From contig NZ_JANQAJ010000011.1 in NCBI RefSeq assembly GCF_024707105.1, positions 507,488 to 571,487 of the forward strand: a DNA stretch of 64,000 nucleotides. The letters run 5' to 3'. Every line of letters begins with the position of its first letter. Position 1 is the stretch's first letter. Shown here one piece after another: positions 15,444 to 22,287 of the stretch. Source of the stretch: Devosia ginsengisoli (GTDB lineage Bacteria; Pseudomonadota; Alphaproteobacteria; Rhizobiales; Devosiaceae). The notes under the pieces were generated by a model, which ran no database searches, was not told where the DNA came from, and was given only the letters and a program-made list of their open reading frames with translations. Made by a program: the position numbers and the translations under genes.

Positions 15444-16421
15444 CTACTTCCCGGCCGCCCTGGCGGCGTCGGCGATCAGCTTGATGTATTGGGGGAAGCC
15501 CCATTTGATCGAGAGGGCGGTGGGCGGGGAAACTGAATTGATCAGTTCGGCACCCACGATATGGGCCACGGCGCCAGCCTTGACCTGCGGCTGCAGGGCG
15601 ACCAGCGAATTGGCGAAGAAGGCCGCATCGGTTTCCGGCGTCTCGAAATAGGAAATCAGGATGTCGCTGGTGAGCCGGTCGAAGGTTTCGTAGCTCAGCG
15701 AATAGAAGAAACTTTCGCCCTGGGCCAGTTCGGTGACGCTGGGGGCGAGGACCATGCCGAGGTCTTCGAGGAAGCTCATGCGCGGGTCGAGCCCGGCATA
15801 GACGGCGACTTCGCCATTATATTCGGCGATACCGGCGAAGCTGGTGCCCTGGACTTCGGGATATTTCGCGGTTTCGGCGGCCATGAACTGTTCGAGTTCG
15901 GCGACGAGGGCCTCGGCTTCGGCAGGCTTGCCGATGGCCTTGCCCGAGGTGGTGATGACCTCCTGCCAGGCGGTGCTCCAGGGCAGTTCGGGATAGGCGA
16001 CGACGGGGGCGATGCCGCTGAGAATATTGTATTCATCCTCGGTCAGGCCGGAATAGACGGCGATAATGAGATCGGGCTGGAGGGCGGCGACAGCTTCGAT
16101 CGGCACGTCATTGCCTGCGGGAAGAATGGTGGGGAAGGTGCCGCCGAGGGCCGAAACGGCGTCCTTGTCCCAGCCCAGGGCGCCATTCTCGTCGCCGCCA
16201 TAGGCGAAATGGGGAATGCCGACCGGGACCTCGCCCAGAGCCAGCACGGCATCCTGGCTGGCCCAGCCCCAGGTGACGATGCGCTGCGGCCTGGCGGGGA
16301 TGGTAGTGGTGCCGAAGGCGTGGGCGATGGTGACCGGAAAATCCTGCGCGTGAGCGGCGGAGCTCAAGGCCGCTGCCGCGAGGATGGCTGCGGCCATGGC
16401 GGATCTGACGAAATGATTCAT
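15444..16421 (-). CDS. Orphan iron-chelate-type periplasmic binding protein
   Basis: A 325-residue exported protein: a signal peptide ends at AAHAQ (about residue 24), then a TroA/FepB-type fold with HAFGTTTIPARPQRIVTWGW, AVAALQPDLIIAVYSGLTEDEY and a second lobe ending GFPQYIKLIADAA. The start at 16421 has GGAGGA ten bases upstream. It is a paralogue of the protein encoded just upstream (25-base gap; shared WGW-QDAVLALG-VPVGIP pattern). Neither has a permease next to it; the FecCD importer 7 kb away is a possible partner. A candidate RirA box precedes the pair. Ligand unknown. Confidence 0.88.
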   Translation of the reverse strand: MNHFVRSAMAAAILAAAALSSAAHAQDFPVTIAHAFGTTTIPARPQRIVTWGWASQDAVLALGEVPVGIPHFAYGGDENGALGWDKDAVSALGGTFPTILPAGNDVPIEAVAALQPDLIIAVYSGLTEDEYNILSGIAPVVAYPELPWSTAWQEVITTSGKAIGKPAEAEALVAELEQFMAAETAKYPEVQGTSFAGIAEYNGEVAVYAGLDPRMSFLEDLGMVLAPSVTELAQGESFFYSLSYETFDRLTSDILISYFETPETDAAFFANSLVALQPQVKAGAVAHIVGAELINSVSPPTALSIKWGFPQYIKLIADAARAAGK

Positions 16422-16446
16422 GATTGTCCTCCGGGGACTTGGCATA

Positions 16447-17421
16447 TCAGGGCTTTTCGGCGGCTTCGGCAGCGGCGCCGACGGCAGCGACCAGATCGGG
16501 CAAGGCCCAGCGCAGGGAAAGCGGCGTGACCGCGCCACCCACGGCCATGGTGGTGGAGGCGCCGTCGATCAGAACAAGGGCACCCTTTTCGACCTGCGGT
16601 GCGCGGGCAGCATAGGGCTGGGCGAAAAAGGCCTCGGCAGCTTCGGGACTATCCATGAAGGCGACGAGAATATCGGCGTCGAGCGAGGCCAGGTTTTCGT
16701 AGCTCAGCAGGTAGTTGAATGCACCGGAGTCGCTGTTGTCGAGCTCGGGCGCCGGCAGCAGGCCGAAGGACAGCAGGAGCTTGGTGCGCGGGTCGATGGC
16801 CTTGCGGATGGAGATGGAGCCTTCGCCGCTATCGACGAAGTTGATGACGGTCTTGCCGGCAATGGCGGGATATTTGGCGACCTCGTCGGCGATGAAGCGC
16901 TCGGTATCGGCAATGAGTTGCGTGGCTTCGCCGGATTTGCCCAGTGCCTCGCCGGTCATGCGGACCACGTCCTGCCAGCTCGCGGTCCAGCGGATTTCGG
17001 GGAAGACGACGGTGGGCGCGATCTGGCTCAGCCGCGCATATTCCTCTTCGGAGACACCCGAATAGATGGCGATGATGACGTCGGGATCGAGCGCGGCAAT
17101 GGCTTCGAAATTGGGGGCACCGGCCCCGTCGCCGAGAATTTCCGGCATGGGCTGGCCGGTTTGTTCGATCGCCGCGCGGGTCCAGGCCAGGAGGCCCTCG
17201 CCGTCGCCGCCATAGGTCATCGAGGGGATGCCGACGGGCACGACGCCCAGGGCCAGCACCGCATCCTGCGTGCCCCAGCCCCAGGTGACGACCCGCTGCG
17301 GCGCCGCCTCGATGGTGGTGGTGCCATAGGCATGGCCCACGCTGACGGGGAAGGCCTGGGCGAAAGCGGCAGTGGCGGTGAAGGCCACGGGGAGGACGAG
17401 GGCAAGCAGGCGGGTGATCAT
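16447..17421 (-). CDS. Orphan iron-chelate-type periplasmic binding protein (paralogue)
   Basis: A 324-residue exported protein with signal peptide ending AAFAQA and a TroA/FepB-type fold: HAYGTTTIEAAPQRVVTWGW, AIAALDPDVIIAIYSGVSEEEY, then NFVDSGEGSISIRKAIDP in the hinge to the second lobe. It is the first gene of a two-gene unit with the 15444-16421 paralogue. I used the ATG at 17421; a longer start at 17454 lies inside a small hairpin (17437-17454) and lacks a ribosome site. A TGA-N9-TCA box lies 42 bases upstream of the chosen start in an unusually AT-rich stretch, pointing to iron-controlled expression. Confidence 0.87.
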   Translation of the reverse strand: MITRLLALVLPVAFTATAAFAQAFPVSVGHAYGTTTIEAAPQRVVTWGWGTQDAVLALGVVPVGIPSMTYGGDGEGLLAWTRAAIEQTGQPMPEILGDGAGAPNFEAIAALDPDVIIAIYSGVSEEEYARLSQIAPTVVFPEIRWTASWQDVVRMTGEALGKSGEATQLIADTERFIADEVAKYPAIAGKTVINFVDSGEGSISIRKAIDPRTKLLLSFGLLPAPELDNSDSGAFNYLLSYENLASLDADILVAFMDSPEAAEAFFAQPYAARAPQVEKGALVLIDGASTTMAVGGAVTPLSLRWALPDLVAAVGAAAEAAEKP

Positions 17422-17462
17422 GACGGCGCTCAATGGATGGAGATGGCTCTCCATATAAAAGA

Positions 17463-17477
17463 TGAGTTATTCTGTCA
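17463..17477 (-). promoter_or_regulatory. Candidate IRO box (RirA site) upstream of the tandem binding proteins
   Basis: TGA-GTTATTCTG-TCA is a perfect TGA-N9-TCA, located 42 bases before the start of the first binding protein in an AT-rich promoter-like stretch (TTATTCTGTCATGTATTTATT). Together with 8923-8937 it would place both iron gene sets under one regulator. Confidence 0.55.
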
Positions 17478-17520
17478 TGTATTTATTTCAGGAGATGAGA
17501 CGCTGGTACGCCACCAGCCG

Positions 17521-17551
17521 TCACCCTCTGGTCAAGCCCGAGGGTGACGAT
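17521..17551. repeat. Short dispersed repeat (CCCGAGGGTGACGAT family)
   Basis: TCACCCTCTGGTCAAGCC followed by CGAGGGTGACGAT is a partner of the copy at 8992-9019. It fills the space between alaC's stop and the binding-protein promoter. Confidence 0.55.
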
Positions 17552-17568
17552 CGCGGTTTTGGGTATCC

Positions 17569-18783
17569 CTACCCCACCAGCGGCACGACGTTGCCTGCTC
17601 CGGCCTTGGAGCCCAGCAGCTTCTTGATATTGCGGGCGGCCTGGCGGATGCGCTGTTCGTTTTCGACGAAGGCGAGGCGGATATACTGGTCGCCATATTC
17701 ACCGAAGCCGACGCCGGGGGCGACGCCGACGCCGGTTTCCTTGATGAGGAGCTTGGCGAATTCGAGCGAGCCGAGATGGGCAAACTGGGCCGGAATGGGC
17801 GCCCAGGCGAACATGGTGGCCTTGGGTACGGGAATCTCCCAGCCGGCGCGGGCGAAGCTCTCGACCATGACGTCGCGGCGGTGTCTGTAGATCTTGCGGA
17901 CCTCGTCGATCACGTCATCGCTGCCATTGAGGGCGGCGGTGGCGGCGACCTGGATGGGGGTGAAGGCGCCGTAATCGAGGTAGGACTTTACGCGCGCCAG
18001 GGCGGCGATCAGGCGCTCGTTGCCGACGGCGAAGCCGACGCGCCAGCCGGGCATGGAATAGGTCTTGGACATGGAGGTGAATTCCACCGAAATGTCGATG
18101 GCGCCGGGCACCTGCAGCACGGAAGGCGGCGGATCGTTCTCGTCGAAATAGATCTCGGAATAGGCCAGATCGGAGAGGATGAAGATGTCGTGCTCGCGGC
18201 AGTATTTGACGACCTCGGTGTAGAAATCGAGGCTCGCCGTATAGGCGGTGGGATTGGCCGGGTAGTTCAGCACCAGCGCGATGGGCTTGGGGATCGAGTG
18301 CCGCACGGCACGATCGAGCGAGCGCATGAAATCTTCATTCGGATCGGCCGGCATGGAGCGGACGACGCCGCCAGACATGATGAAACCGAAGGAATGGATG
18401 GGATAGGTCGGATTAGGCACCAGCACCACATCGCCGGGCGCCGTGATGGCCGAAGCCATGTTGGCGAAGCCTTCCTTGGAGCCCAAAGTTGCCACGACCT
18501 GGGTATCGGGATTGAGCTTCACGCCGAAGCGGCGGCCGTAATAGCTGGCCTGGGCCTTGCGCAGACCGGGAATGCCGCGCGAGGTGGAATAGCGGTGGGT
18601 GCGGCCGTCCTTGACCGTTTCCTGCAGCTTTTCGACGATGTGCTGCGGGGTGGGCATATCGGGATTGCCCATGCCCAGATCGATCACGTCGACGCCTTCG
18701 GCGCGGGCCTTGGCCTTGAGCGGATCGATATGGGCAAACACGTAAGGGGGAAGACGGCGGATTTTGTGGAAGTCGGCGCTCAT
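17569..18783 (-). CDS. alaC: Glutamate-pyruvate aminotransferase AlaC-type (class I/II PLP enzyme)
   Basis: A 404-residue PLP aminotransferase that aligns by eye almost end to end with E. coli AlaC: RLPPYVF, DLGMGNPDMPTP, YSTSRGIPGLR, GSKEGFANM, LVPNPTYPIH, the PLP lysine Lys240 in TSMSKTYSMPGWRVGF and LIAALARVKSYLDYGAFTP. It would make alanine from pyruvate and glutamate. Homologues are often labelled LL-diaminopimelate aminotransferase, but the AlaC resemblance is stronger. The ATG at 18783 follows GAGGAAATC. A structured leader with an alanine-rich ORF lies upstream, and the hom-glpX-recJ genes lie downstream. Confidence 0.88.
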   Translation of the reverse strand: MSADFHKIRRLPPYVFAHIDPLKAKARAEGVDVIDLGMGNPDMPTPQHIVEKLQETVKDGRTHRYSTSRGIPGLRKAQASYYGRRFGVKLNPDTQVVATLGSKEGFANMASAITAPGDVVLVPNPTYPIHSFGFIMSGGVVRSMPADPNEDFMRSLDRAVRHSIPKPIALVLNYPANPTAYTASLDFYTEVVKYCREHDIFILSDLAYSEIYFDENDPPPSVLQVPGAIDISVEFTSMSKTYSMPGWRVGFAVGNERLIAALARVKSYLDYGAFTPIQVAATAALNGSDDVIDEVRKIYRHRRDVMVESFARAGWEIPVPKATMFAWAPIPAQFAHLGSLEFAKLLIKETGVGVAPGVGFGEYGDQYIRLAFVENEQRIRQAARNIKKLLGSKAGAGNVVPLVG

Positions 18784-18900
18784 GATTTCCTCGGCGGCCC
18801 CGCTGGGACCTAAAACTGGCCGCGACGCGCCCTGGGGCGCCACGCCTCTGATGTTAGAGGCGGATATTATCGCGGAATTGTGGTTGTGAACGGGTTAAGT

Positions 18901-18998
18901 GGCCCCTGACAGGGGCCGGTCTCGTGTTCGGCTCTTCCCGGCCCGGCTAGGCCATAGGGGAAGAGCTAGCGGGCGTTTGCCGCCGCCATGAGGGCGGC
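18901..18998 (-). promoter_or_regulatory. Three-hairpin leader upstream of alaC (possible attenuator)
   Basis: Read on the minus strand: hairpin 1 GCCGCC-CTCAT-GGCGGC (18982-18998) lies inside a run of alanine codons. Hairpin 2 pairs GCTCTTCCC with GGGAAGAGC (18931-18966) and its 5' arm overlaps the small ORF stop. Hairpin 3 is GGCCCCT-GTC-AGGGGCC (18901-18917). GGGCC in hairpin 2 can also pair with GGCCC of hairpin 3, giving the mutually exclusive folds expected of attenuation. No U-run follows hairpin 3, so intrinsic termination is not shown. The rest of the 416-bp gap to the next gene has no other recognisable feature. Confidence 0.5.
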
Positions 18999-19061
18999 CG
19001 CAACTACTGCACGTGCGGCGAGCGAGGCTCCAACCTTGGCAACAGTGTAGAGAGACCGCAT
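18966..19061 (-). CDS. Putative alanine-rich leader peptide of alaC
   Basis: A 31-codon ORF with ATG at 19061 and TAG at 18966-18968, preceded by AAGGGAC. The peptide begins MRSLYTVAKVGASL and ends AVVAAALMAAANAR: 13 of 31 residues are alanine, concentrated just before the stop, as in leader peptides of amino-acid operons. The stop abuts a strong hairpin. Since the gene downstream is an alanine-forming transaminase, ribosome pausing at Ala codons could sense alanyl-tRNA. An overlapping 38-codon ORF in another frame (19004-19120, with GGAGGA before its ATG) is a competing reading, so coding is unproven. Confidence 0.4.
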   Translation of the reverse strand: MRSLYTVAKVGASLAARAVVAAALMAAANAR

Positions 19062-19199
19062 GTCCCTTGCCCTTCAGATGCGATTTTTGTAAGGAAATCA
19101 GCTATCGACAGGCCGTTCATAAATCCTCCACAGGGTATTGTAAATGGTCCGAGGGGTGCCAACCTTCGGCTCCAGAGCGGTGTATGGTGAGGTAAGACT

Positions 19200-20519
19200 T
19201 TGAAGCGTATTGCCCTTGTCACGATCGGCACGCAAGGCGACGTTCAACCCTATCTGGCCCTTGCGATTGCGCTCAAGGAGCGCGGATACTCGGTTGTCCT
19301 GGGGGCTTCGGAAGAGTTCCAGGGCATGGTGGAAGGCTATGGAATCGAGTTCCACACGCTGGGACCATCGATCCAGTCTTTCCTGACGCAGCAGCGATTC
19401 GAAAATGCGATGAGCCAATCCATGCTCATCAACGGCCCTTCCCTGTTGCGGCAGGGCCAGCAGATCGTCGATACCGCGGCGCGCCATGCCTGGCATATGT
19501 GCCAGGGCGCCGACATGCTGATCCTCAACATGAATACGAGCTTCGGCATCGACATTGCCGAGGCGCTGCATATCCCGGCCATCATGGTGGCGCTGCAACC
19601 GCTGAACTCGACCAGCGAATTCCCGCTCTGCATCTATTACGGCGCCGATTTCGGCCCAGCCTTCAACAAGCTGACCTATACGGCCATGACCGTGCAGCAG
19701 ATCTATTACAACCTGCCGCGCAACAAGCTGCGCCGGGAGCTGATGGGGCTGGATGCACGCAAGAAGGGCGGTTTTTTCCGCAATACGGACGGTACATCGC
19801 TGACCACGCTTTATGCCTATTCGCCCGTGGTGTCGCCGCGACCGCGCGACTGGCCGAAAAGCGCGCTGGTGACCGGCTATTGGCAATTGCATGACCGGAC
19901 CGACTGGCAGCCGTCAGCCGAGTTTCAACAATTTCTCTCCGAGGGCGAGGCGCCTGTTTATATCGGCTTCGGCTCGATGCCGTTCGGGGCGGAGCGCAAT
20001 ACCAAGATTCTCAAGGAAGCGGTGGCCATGTGGGGCGGCCGGGCCGTGGTGGCGCGCGGCTGGGGCGGCATCAATCCGCAGGACCTGCCCGATACGATCT
20101 TCGCCATAGAGAAGGCGCCGCACGACAAGCTGTTCAAATATGTCTCGGCCGTGGTGCATCATGGCGGCGCGGGCACGACTTCGGCGGGGCTGCATCTGGG
20201 CAGGCCGACCTTCGTCGTGCCGCAGACGGTGGACCAGCCCTATTGGGGCCGCCGCGTCTATGAGCTGGGCTGCGGGCCCAAGCCGGTGCGGCTGCGCAAG
20301 CTGACCTCGGAAATCCTGGCGGGGGCGCTGGCGGACCTTTCCACCAACGAGGATTATCGCCGCAACGCCGCCGATATCGCCGAGAAGCTGCAAGGCGAGG
20401 ACGGAACGGAAAAGGCGATCAAGGTGATCGAGCGGGTGATGACGAATTACGTGCCCCGCATGCCCAAGGCGAAGAAAGTGCGGAAGGCGAAGAAGCCGGC
20501 GCTGAAGCTGGTGGGGTGA
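19200..20519 (+). CDS. GT1-type (UDP-glycosyltransferase-like) glycosyltransferase
   Basis: A 439-residue GT-B glycosyltransferase. The N-terminus reads RIALVTIGTQGDVQPYLALAIALKERGY, typical of the sterol/antibiotic/rhamnosyl glycosyltransferase branch. The C-terminal donor site contains VHHGGAGTTSAGLHLGRPTFVVP then VDQPYWGRRV, the family signature. IYIGFGSMPFG lies in the linker (read here as VYIGFGSMPFG). The C-terminus ends in a Lys-rich tail (PKAKKVRKAKKPALK). The start is a TTG at 19200 with GAGG upstream; no ATG fits. The acceptor (lipid, hopanoid or small molecule) is unknown. It is divergent from the alaC leader and not in an operon. Confidence 0.85.
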   Translation: MKRIALVTIGTQGDVQPYLALAIALKERGYSVVLGASEEFQGMVEGYGIEFHTLGPSIQSFLTQQRFENAMSQSMLINGPSLLRQGQQIVDTAARHAWHMCQGADMLILNMNTSFGIDIAEALHIPAIMVALQPLNSTSEFPLCIYYGADFGPAFNKLTYTAMTVQQIYYNLPRNKLRRELMGLDARKKGGFFRNTDGTSLTTLYAYSPVVSPRPRDWPKSALVTGYWQLHDRTDWQPSAEFQQFLSEGEAPVYIGFGSMPFGAERNTKILKEAVAMWGGRAVVARGWGGINPQDLPDTIFAIEKAPHDKLFKYVSAVVHHGGAGTTSAGLHLGRPTFVVPQTVDQPYWGRRVYELGCGPKPVRLRKLTSEILAGALADLSTNEDYRRNAADIAEKLQGEDGTEKAIKVIERVMTNYVPRMPKAKKVRKAKKPALKLVG

Positions 20520-20567
20520 GCGCGGACGCCTGCTTCGGCTTCCCGTAGTCCGGCGCGTGTGACCACC

Positions 20568-20668
20568 CCCACCCTTGGTCCCTCCCCACAAGGGGGAGGG
20601 AGACGATGAACACCGACATCAGAGCTGGCGCCTCCCTCCCCTTGATGGGGAAGGAATGAGGGTGGGGT
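20568..20668. repeat. Inverted G/C-run repeat (CCCTCCCC ... GGGGAGGG family)
   Basis: Purine- and pyrimidine-rich blocks (CCCACCCTTGGTCCCTCCCC, AAGGGGGAGGG, CCTCCCTCCCCTTGATGGGG, ATGAGGGTGGGGTGAC) form an imperfect inverted repeat after the glycosyltransferase. A related unit with the same outer blocks occurs at 59450-59580. No gene is present between 20520 and 20704. Confidence 0.6.
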
Positions 20669-20704
20669 GACGGGAGCCACAGAGCCCGCACCCCCCTGTC
20701 CCTA

Positions 20705-21058
20705 TTACTCGTTGCAGACGACTTCGAGATTGTTGCCGTCAGGATCGATGACGAAGGCCGCGTAATAGGTCGGCGTGTAGTCACGCAGGCCCGGCGCGCC
20801 GTTGTCCTTGCCGCCATTGGCGAGGGCGGCGGCGTGGAAGGCGTCCACGGCCTCGCGTTTATCGGTCTTGAAGGCCAGGTGGATGTTGGAGCTGCCCTTG
20901 TCGTCGGCGCCGATCCAGAAGTCGGGATAGGTGCGACCCAGGCCGGCCGCGCCGGGATATTCCATCATCACGGCATAGCCCAGGGGCGCCAGTGTCGCCT
21001 TGTAGAAGGCCATCAGATTGTCGAATTGCGTGGTGCGAAGGCCGATATGGTCCAGCAT
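20705..21058 (-). CDS. VOC-family (glyoxalase/bleomycin-resistance fold) protein
   Basis: A 117-residue protein of the vicinal-oxygen-chelate fold: LDHIGLRTTQFDNLMAFYKATLAPLGY at the start, then NIHLAFKT and the ending AAFVIDPDGNNLEVVCNE. Candidate metal ligands His4, His60 and Glu112 are visible. The substrate is unknown; related proteins are annotated as glyoxalase-like. The ATG at 21058 follows GGAG. It is a single gene between the glycosyltransferase and the SdpI-type gene. Confidence 0.82.
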   Translation of the reverse strand: MLDHIGLRTTQFDNLMAFYKATLAPLGYAVMMEYPGAAGLGRTYPDFWIGADDKGSSNIHLAFKTDKREAVDAFHAAALANGGKDNGAPGLRDYTPTYYAAFVIDPDGNNLEVVCNE

Positions 21059-21162
21059 GGAATAGCTCCGGTTCAGTTGCCCGCATGTCGTGCCATGACC
21101 TGCTGACAGGGTGTGGCATGAGCGTTGGATCGAGCGTTCCCGGCTCTCTTCGAGGACTCTTC

Positions 21163-21810
21163 CTATTCCCTGCCCCGTCGCGCCATCCGATAGCTGTAAA
21201 GCACGCCCAGCAGCAGCGGCAGCAATACCGCGATCAGTGATCCGATGATCAGGATCGGGGCGGCGCCGGTGAACAGGGTGAGGATGACCAGCAGGGCTCC
21301 CGATATCATCATGGCGAGGCCGGCGAAGCGGTGAGTGGCGGCCCAGTTGGCCGGATCGGCCAAAGTGGCCCGAAGCCTTATGCCGCCATAGCGGTTGGGC
21401 TGGGACTTGGGCATGATATTGCCGAGCACGATCAGCAGGGCGGCAACGCTCCAGGCGACGACGCGGGGAAGCGCGAAATCGAACTGGAAGACCAGGACGA
21501 GTTGGAAGGCCAGGAACATGGCGAGGATGACGGGCAACACCGCCTCCATGACATGGCGGCCGCCGGCCAGCCGTTCCGGGCTGGCGAAGCGCCCGATGGC
21601 CCAGAACAGCGCCAGCATGGCAAGGCCCAGCGCGGGCATGAGGATCAGCGCATCGTCGCGGCCGGCGAAGCGGTCTGGCTGGCCGAATATATCCCAGTGG
21701 ATGGGCAGCCGGGCATCGGCGGGGATGCTGACCACGCCGGCAATGGTGGCGACCGCGATCAGCGACAGCAGGAGATGGTTGAGGCGGGTGAAAACGCGCA
21801 AAGCGGTCAT
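21163..21810 (-). CDS. SdpI-family (DUF1648) integral membrane protein
   Basis: A 215-residue protein with about six membrane helices. The N-terminal half is a DUF1648-like segment (PIHWDIFGQPDRFAGRDDALILMP) and the second half an SdpI-like domain (RYGGIRLRATLADPANWAATHRFAGLAM). In Bacillus, SdpI gives immunity to the SdpC toxin and also signals to its autorepressor SdpR. Here the gene overlaps an SdpR-like ArsR regulator by four bases (ATGA), reproducing the sdpRI arrangement without a visible toxin gene. Its role may be envelope-stress sensing or protection against a rival's toxin. Confidence 0.82.
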   Translation of the reverse strand: MTALRVFTRLNHLLLSLIAVATIAGVVSIPADARLPIHWDIFGQPDRFAGRDDALILMPALGLAMLALFWAIGRFASPERLAGGRHVMEAVLPVILAMFLAFQLVLVFQFDFALPRVVAWSVAALLIVLGNIMPKSQPNRYGGIRLRATLADPANWAATHRFAGLAMMISGALLVILTLFTGAAPILIIGSLIAVLLPLLLGVLYSYRMARRGRE

Positions 21811-22076
21811 TCTTCATCATCCTTGAGCGAGAGGAGGCTGGCCAAGGCCGCTTCCAGAATGCTGGCATTGAGGTGGTAGATGAGGCTGGTGCCCTGACGC
21901 TCGACCACGACGAGATCGGCCTCGCGCAGCTTGGCGAAGTGGACCGAGAGCGTGGGCCGGCTGATGTCGAAATGGGTCGCGAGGTCTCCGGCACTCAGCG
22001 GACCGGCCTTGAGCAAAGCGAGGACCTTGCGGCGGACCGGATGGGACAGGGCTTCGAAGACGGTGTTGATGCCCAC
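21807..22076 (-). CDS. SdpR-like ArsR-family autorepressor
   Basis: An 89-residue winged-helix regulator: VFEALSHPVRRKVLALLKAGPLSAGDLATHFDISRPTLSVHFAKLREADLV, then a wing (VVERQGTSLIYHLN). It has no metal-binding cysteines, in line with SdpR rather than metal sensors. Start is a GTG at 22076 with AAGGA upstream. It is first in a two-gene operon with the SdpI-type gene, and two CTAATTAG palindromes lie 27-50 bases before the start, a likely self-binding site. By analogy, membrane SdpI bound to its ligand would sequester this repressor. Confidence 0.87.
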   Translation of the reverse strand: MGINTVFEALSHPVRRKVLALLKAGPLSAGDLATHFDISRPTLSVHFAKLREADLVVVERQGTSLIYHLNASILEAALASLLSLKDDEE

Positions 22077-22102
22077 GGAGCAATCCTTATTTCGTTTGTA
22101 CG

Positions 22103-22126
22103 CTAATTAGCGAAATGACTAATTAG
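22103..22126 (-). promoter_or_regulatory. Tandem CTAATTAG operator for the SdpR-like repressor
   Basis: CTAATTAG at 22103-22110 (within the perfect 12-bp palindrome CGCTAATTAGCG) and again at 22119-22126 are spaced 16 bp centre to centre in the AT-rich promoter of the sdpR-like gene. Flanking TTCGTTT and GACGAAAT add further symmetry. Binding by the adjacent repressor is inferred. Confidence 0.5.
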
Positions 22127-22190
22127 AGTCAAGACGAAATAGAAGTCCGTGCAGTCCACCGGGTCATTTCCTTGGCGCCCGCCGAAGAGT

Positions 22191-22215
22191 GGATTCCCGC
22201 CTTCGCGGGAATGAC
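22191..22215. repeat. Short palindromic repeat (ATTCCCGC-CTT-CGCGGGAAT)
   Basis: A compact hairpin, GATTCCCGCCTTCGCGGGAATGAC, resembling the ATCCCCGCGAAAGCGGGGATCC core found at 43886-43912. It lies outside both flanking genes. Confidence 0.5.
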
Positions 22216-22232
22216 GTGGTGGGTGGGGAGAC

Positions 22233-22264
22233 AAACAAAAAGGGGAGGCTTTCGCCTCCCCTTG
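22233..22264 (-). terminator. Intrinsic terminator of the symporter gene
   Basis: On the minus strand AAGGGGAGGC-GAAA-GCCTCCCCTT is followed by TTTGTTTGT: a strong GC stem with a GNRA-type loop and a T-rich tail, 24 bases after the stop of the 22288-23661 gene. Confidence 0.9.
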
Positions 22265-22287
22265 TCGTCTTGACTATGCGCCCTGCC

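Noticed and set aside
18784-19199. Known riboswitch (SAM-II or similar) in the alaC leader
   Set aside because: I could not match conserved core sequence of any riboswitch I know; the alanine codon run fits attenuation better.
20568-20668. G/C-run inverted repeat considered as an insertion sequence end
   Set aside because: No transposase gene or target duplication is visible; it recurs as a short passive repeat.
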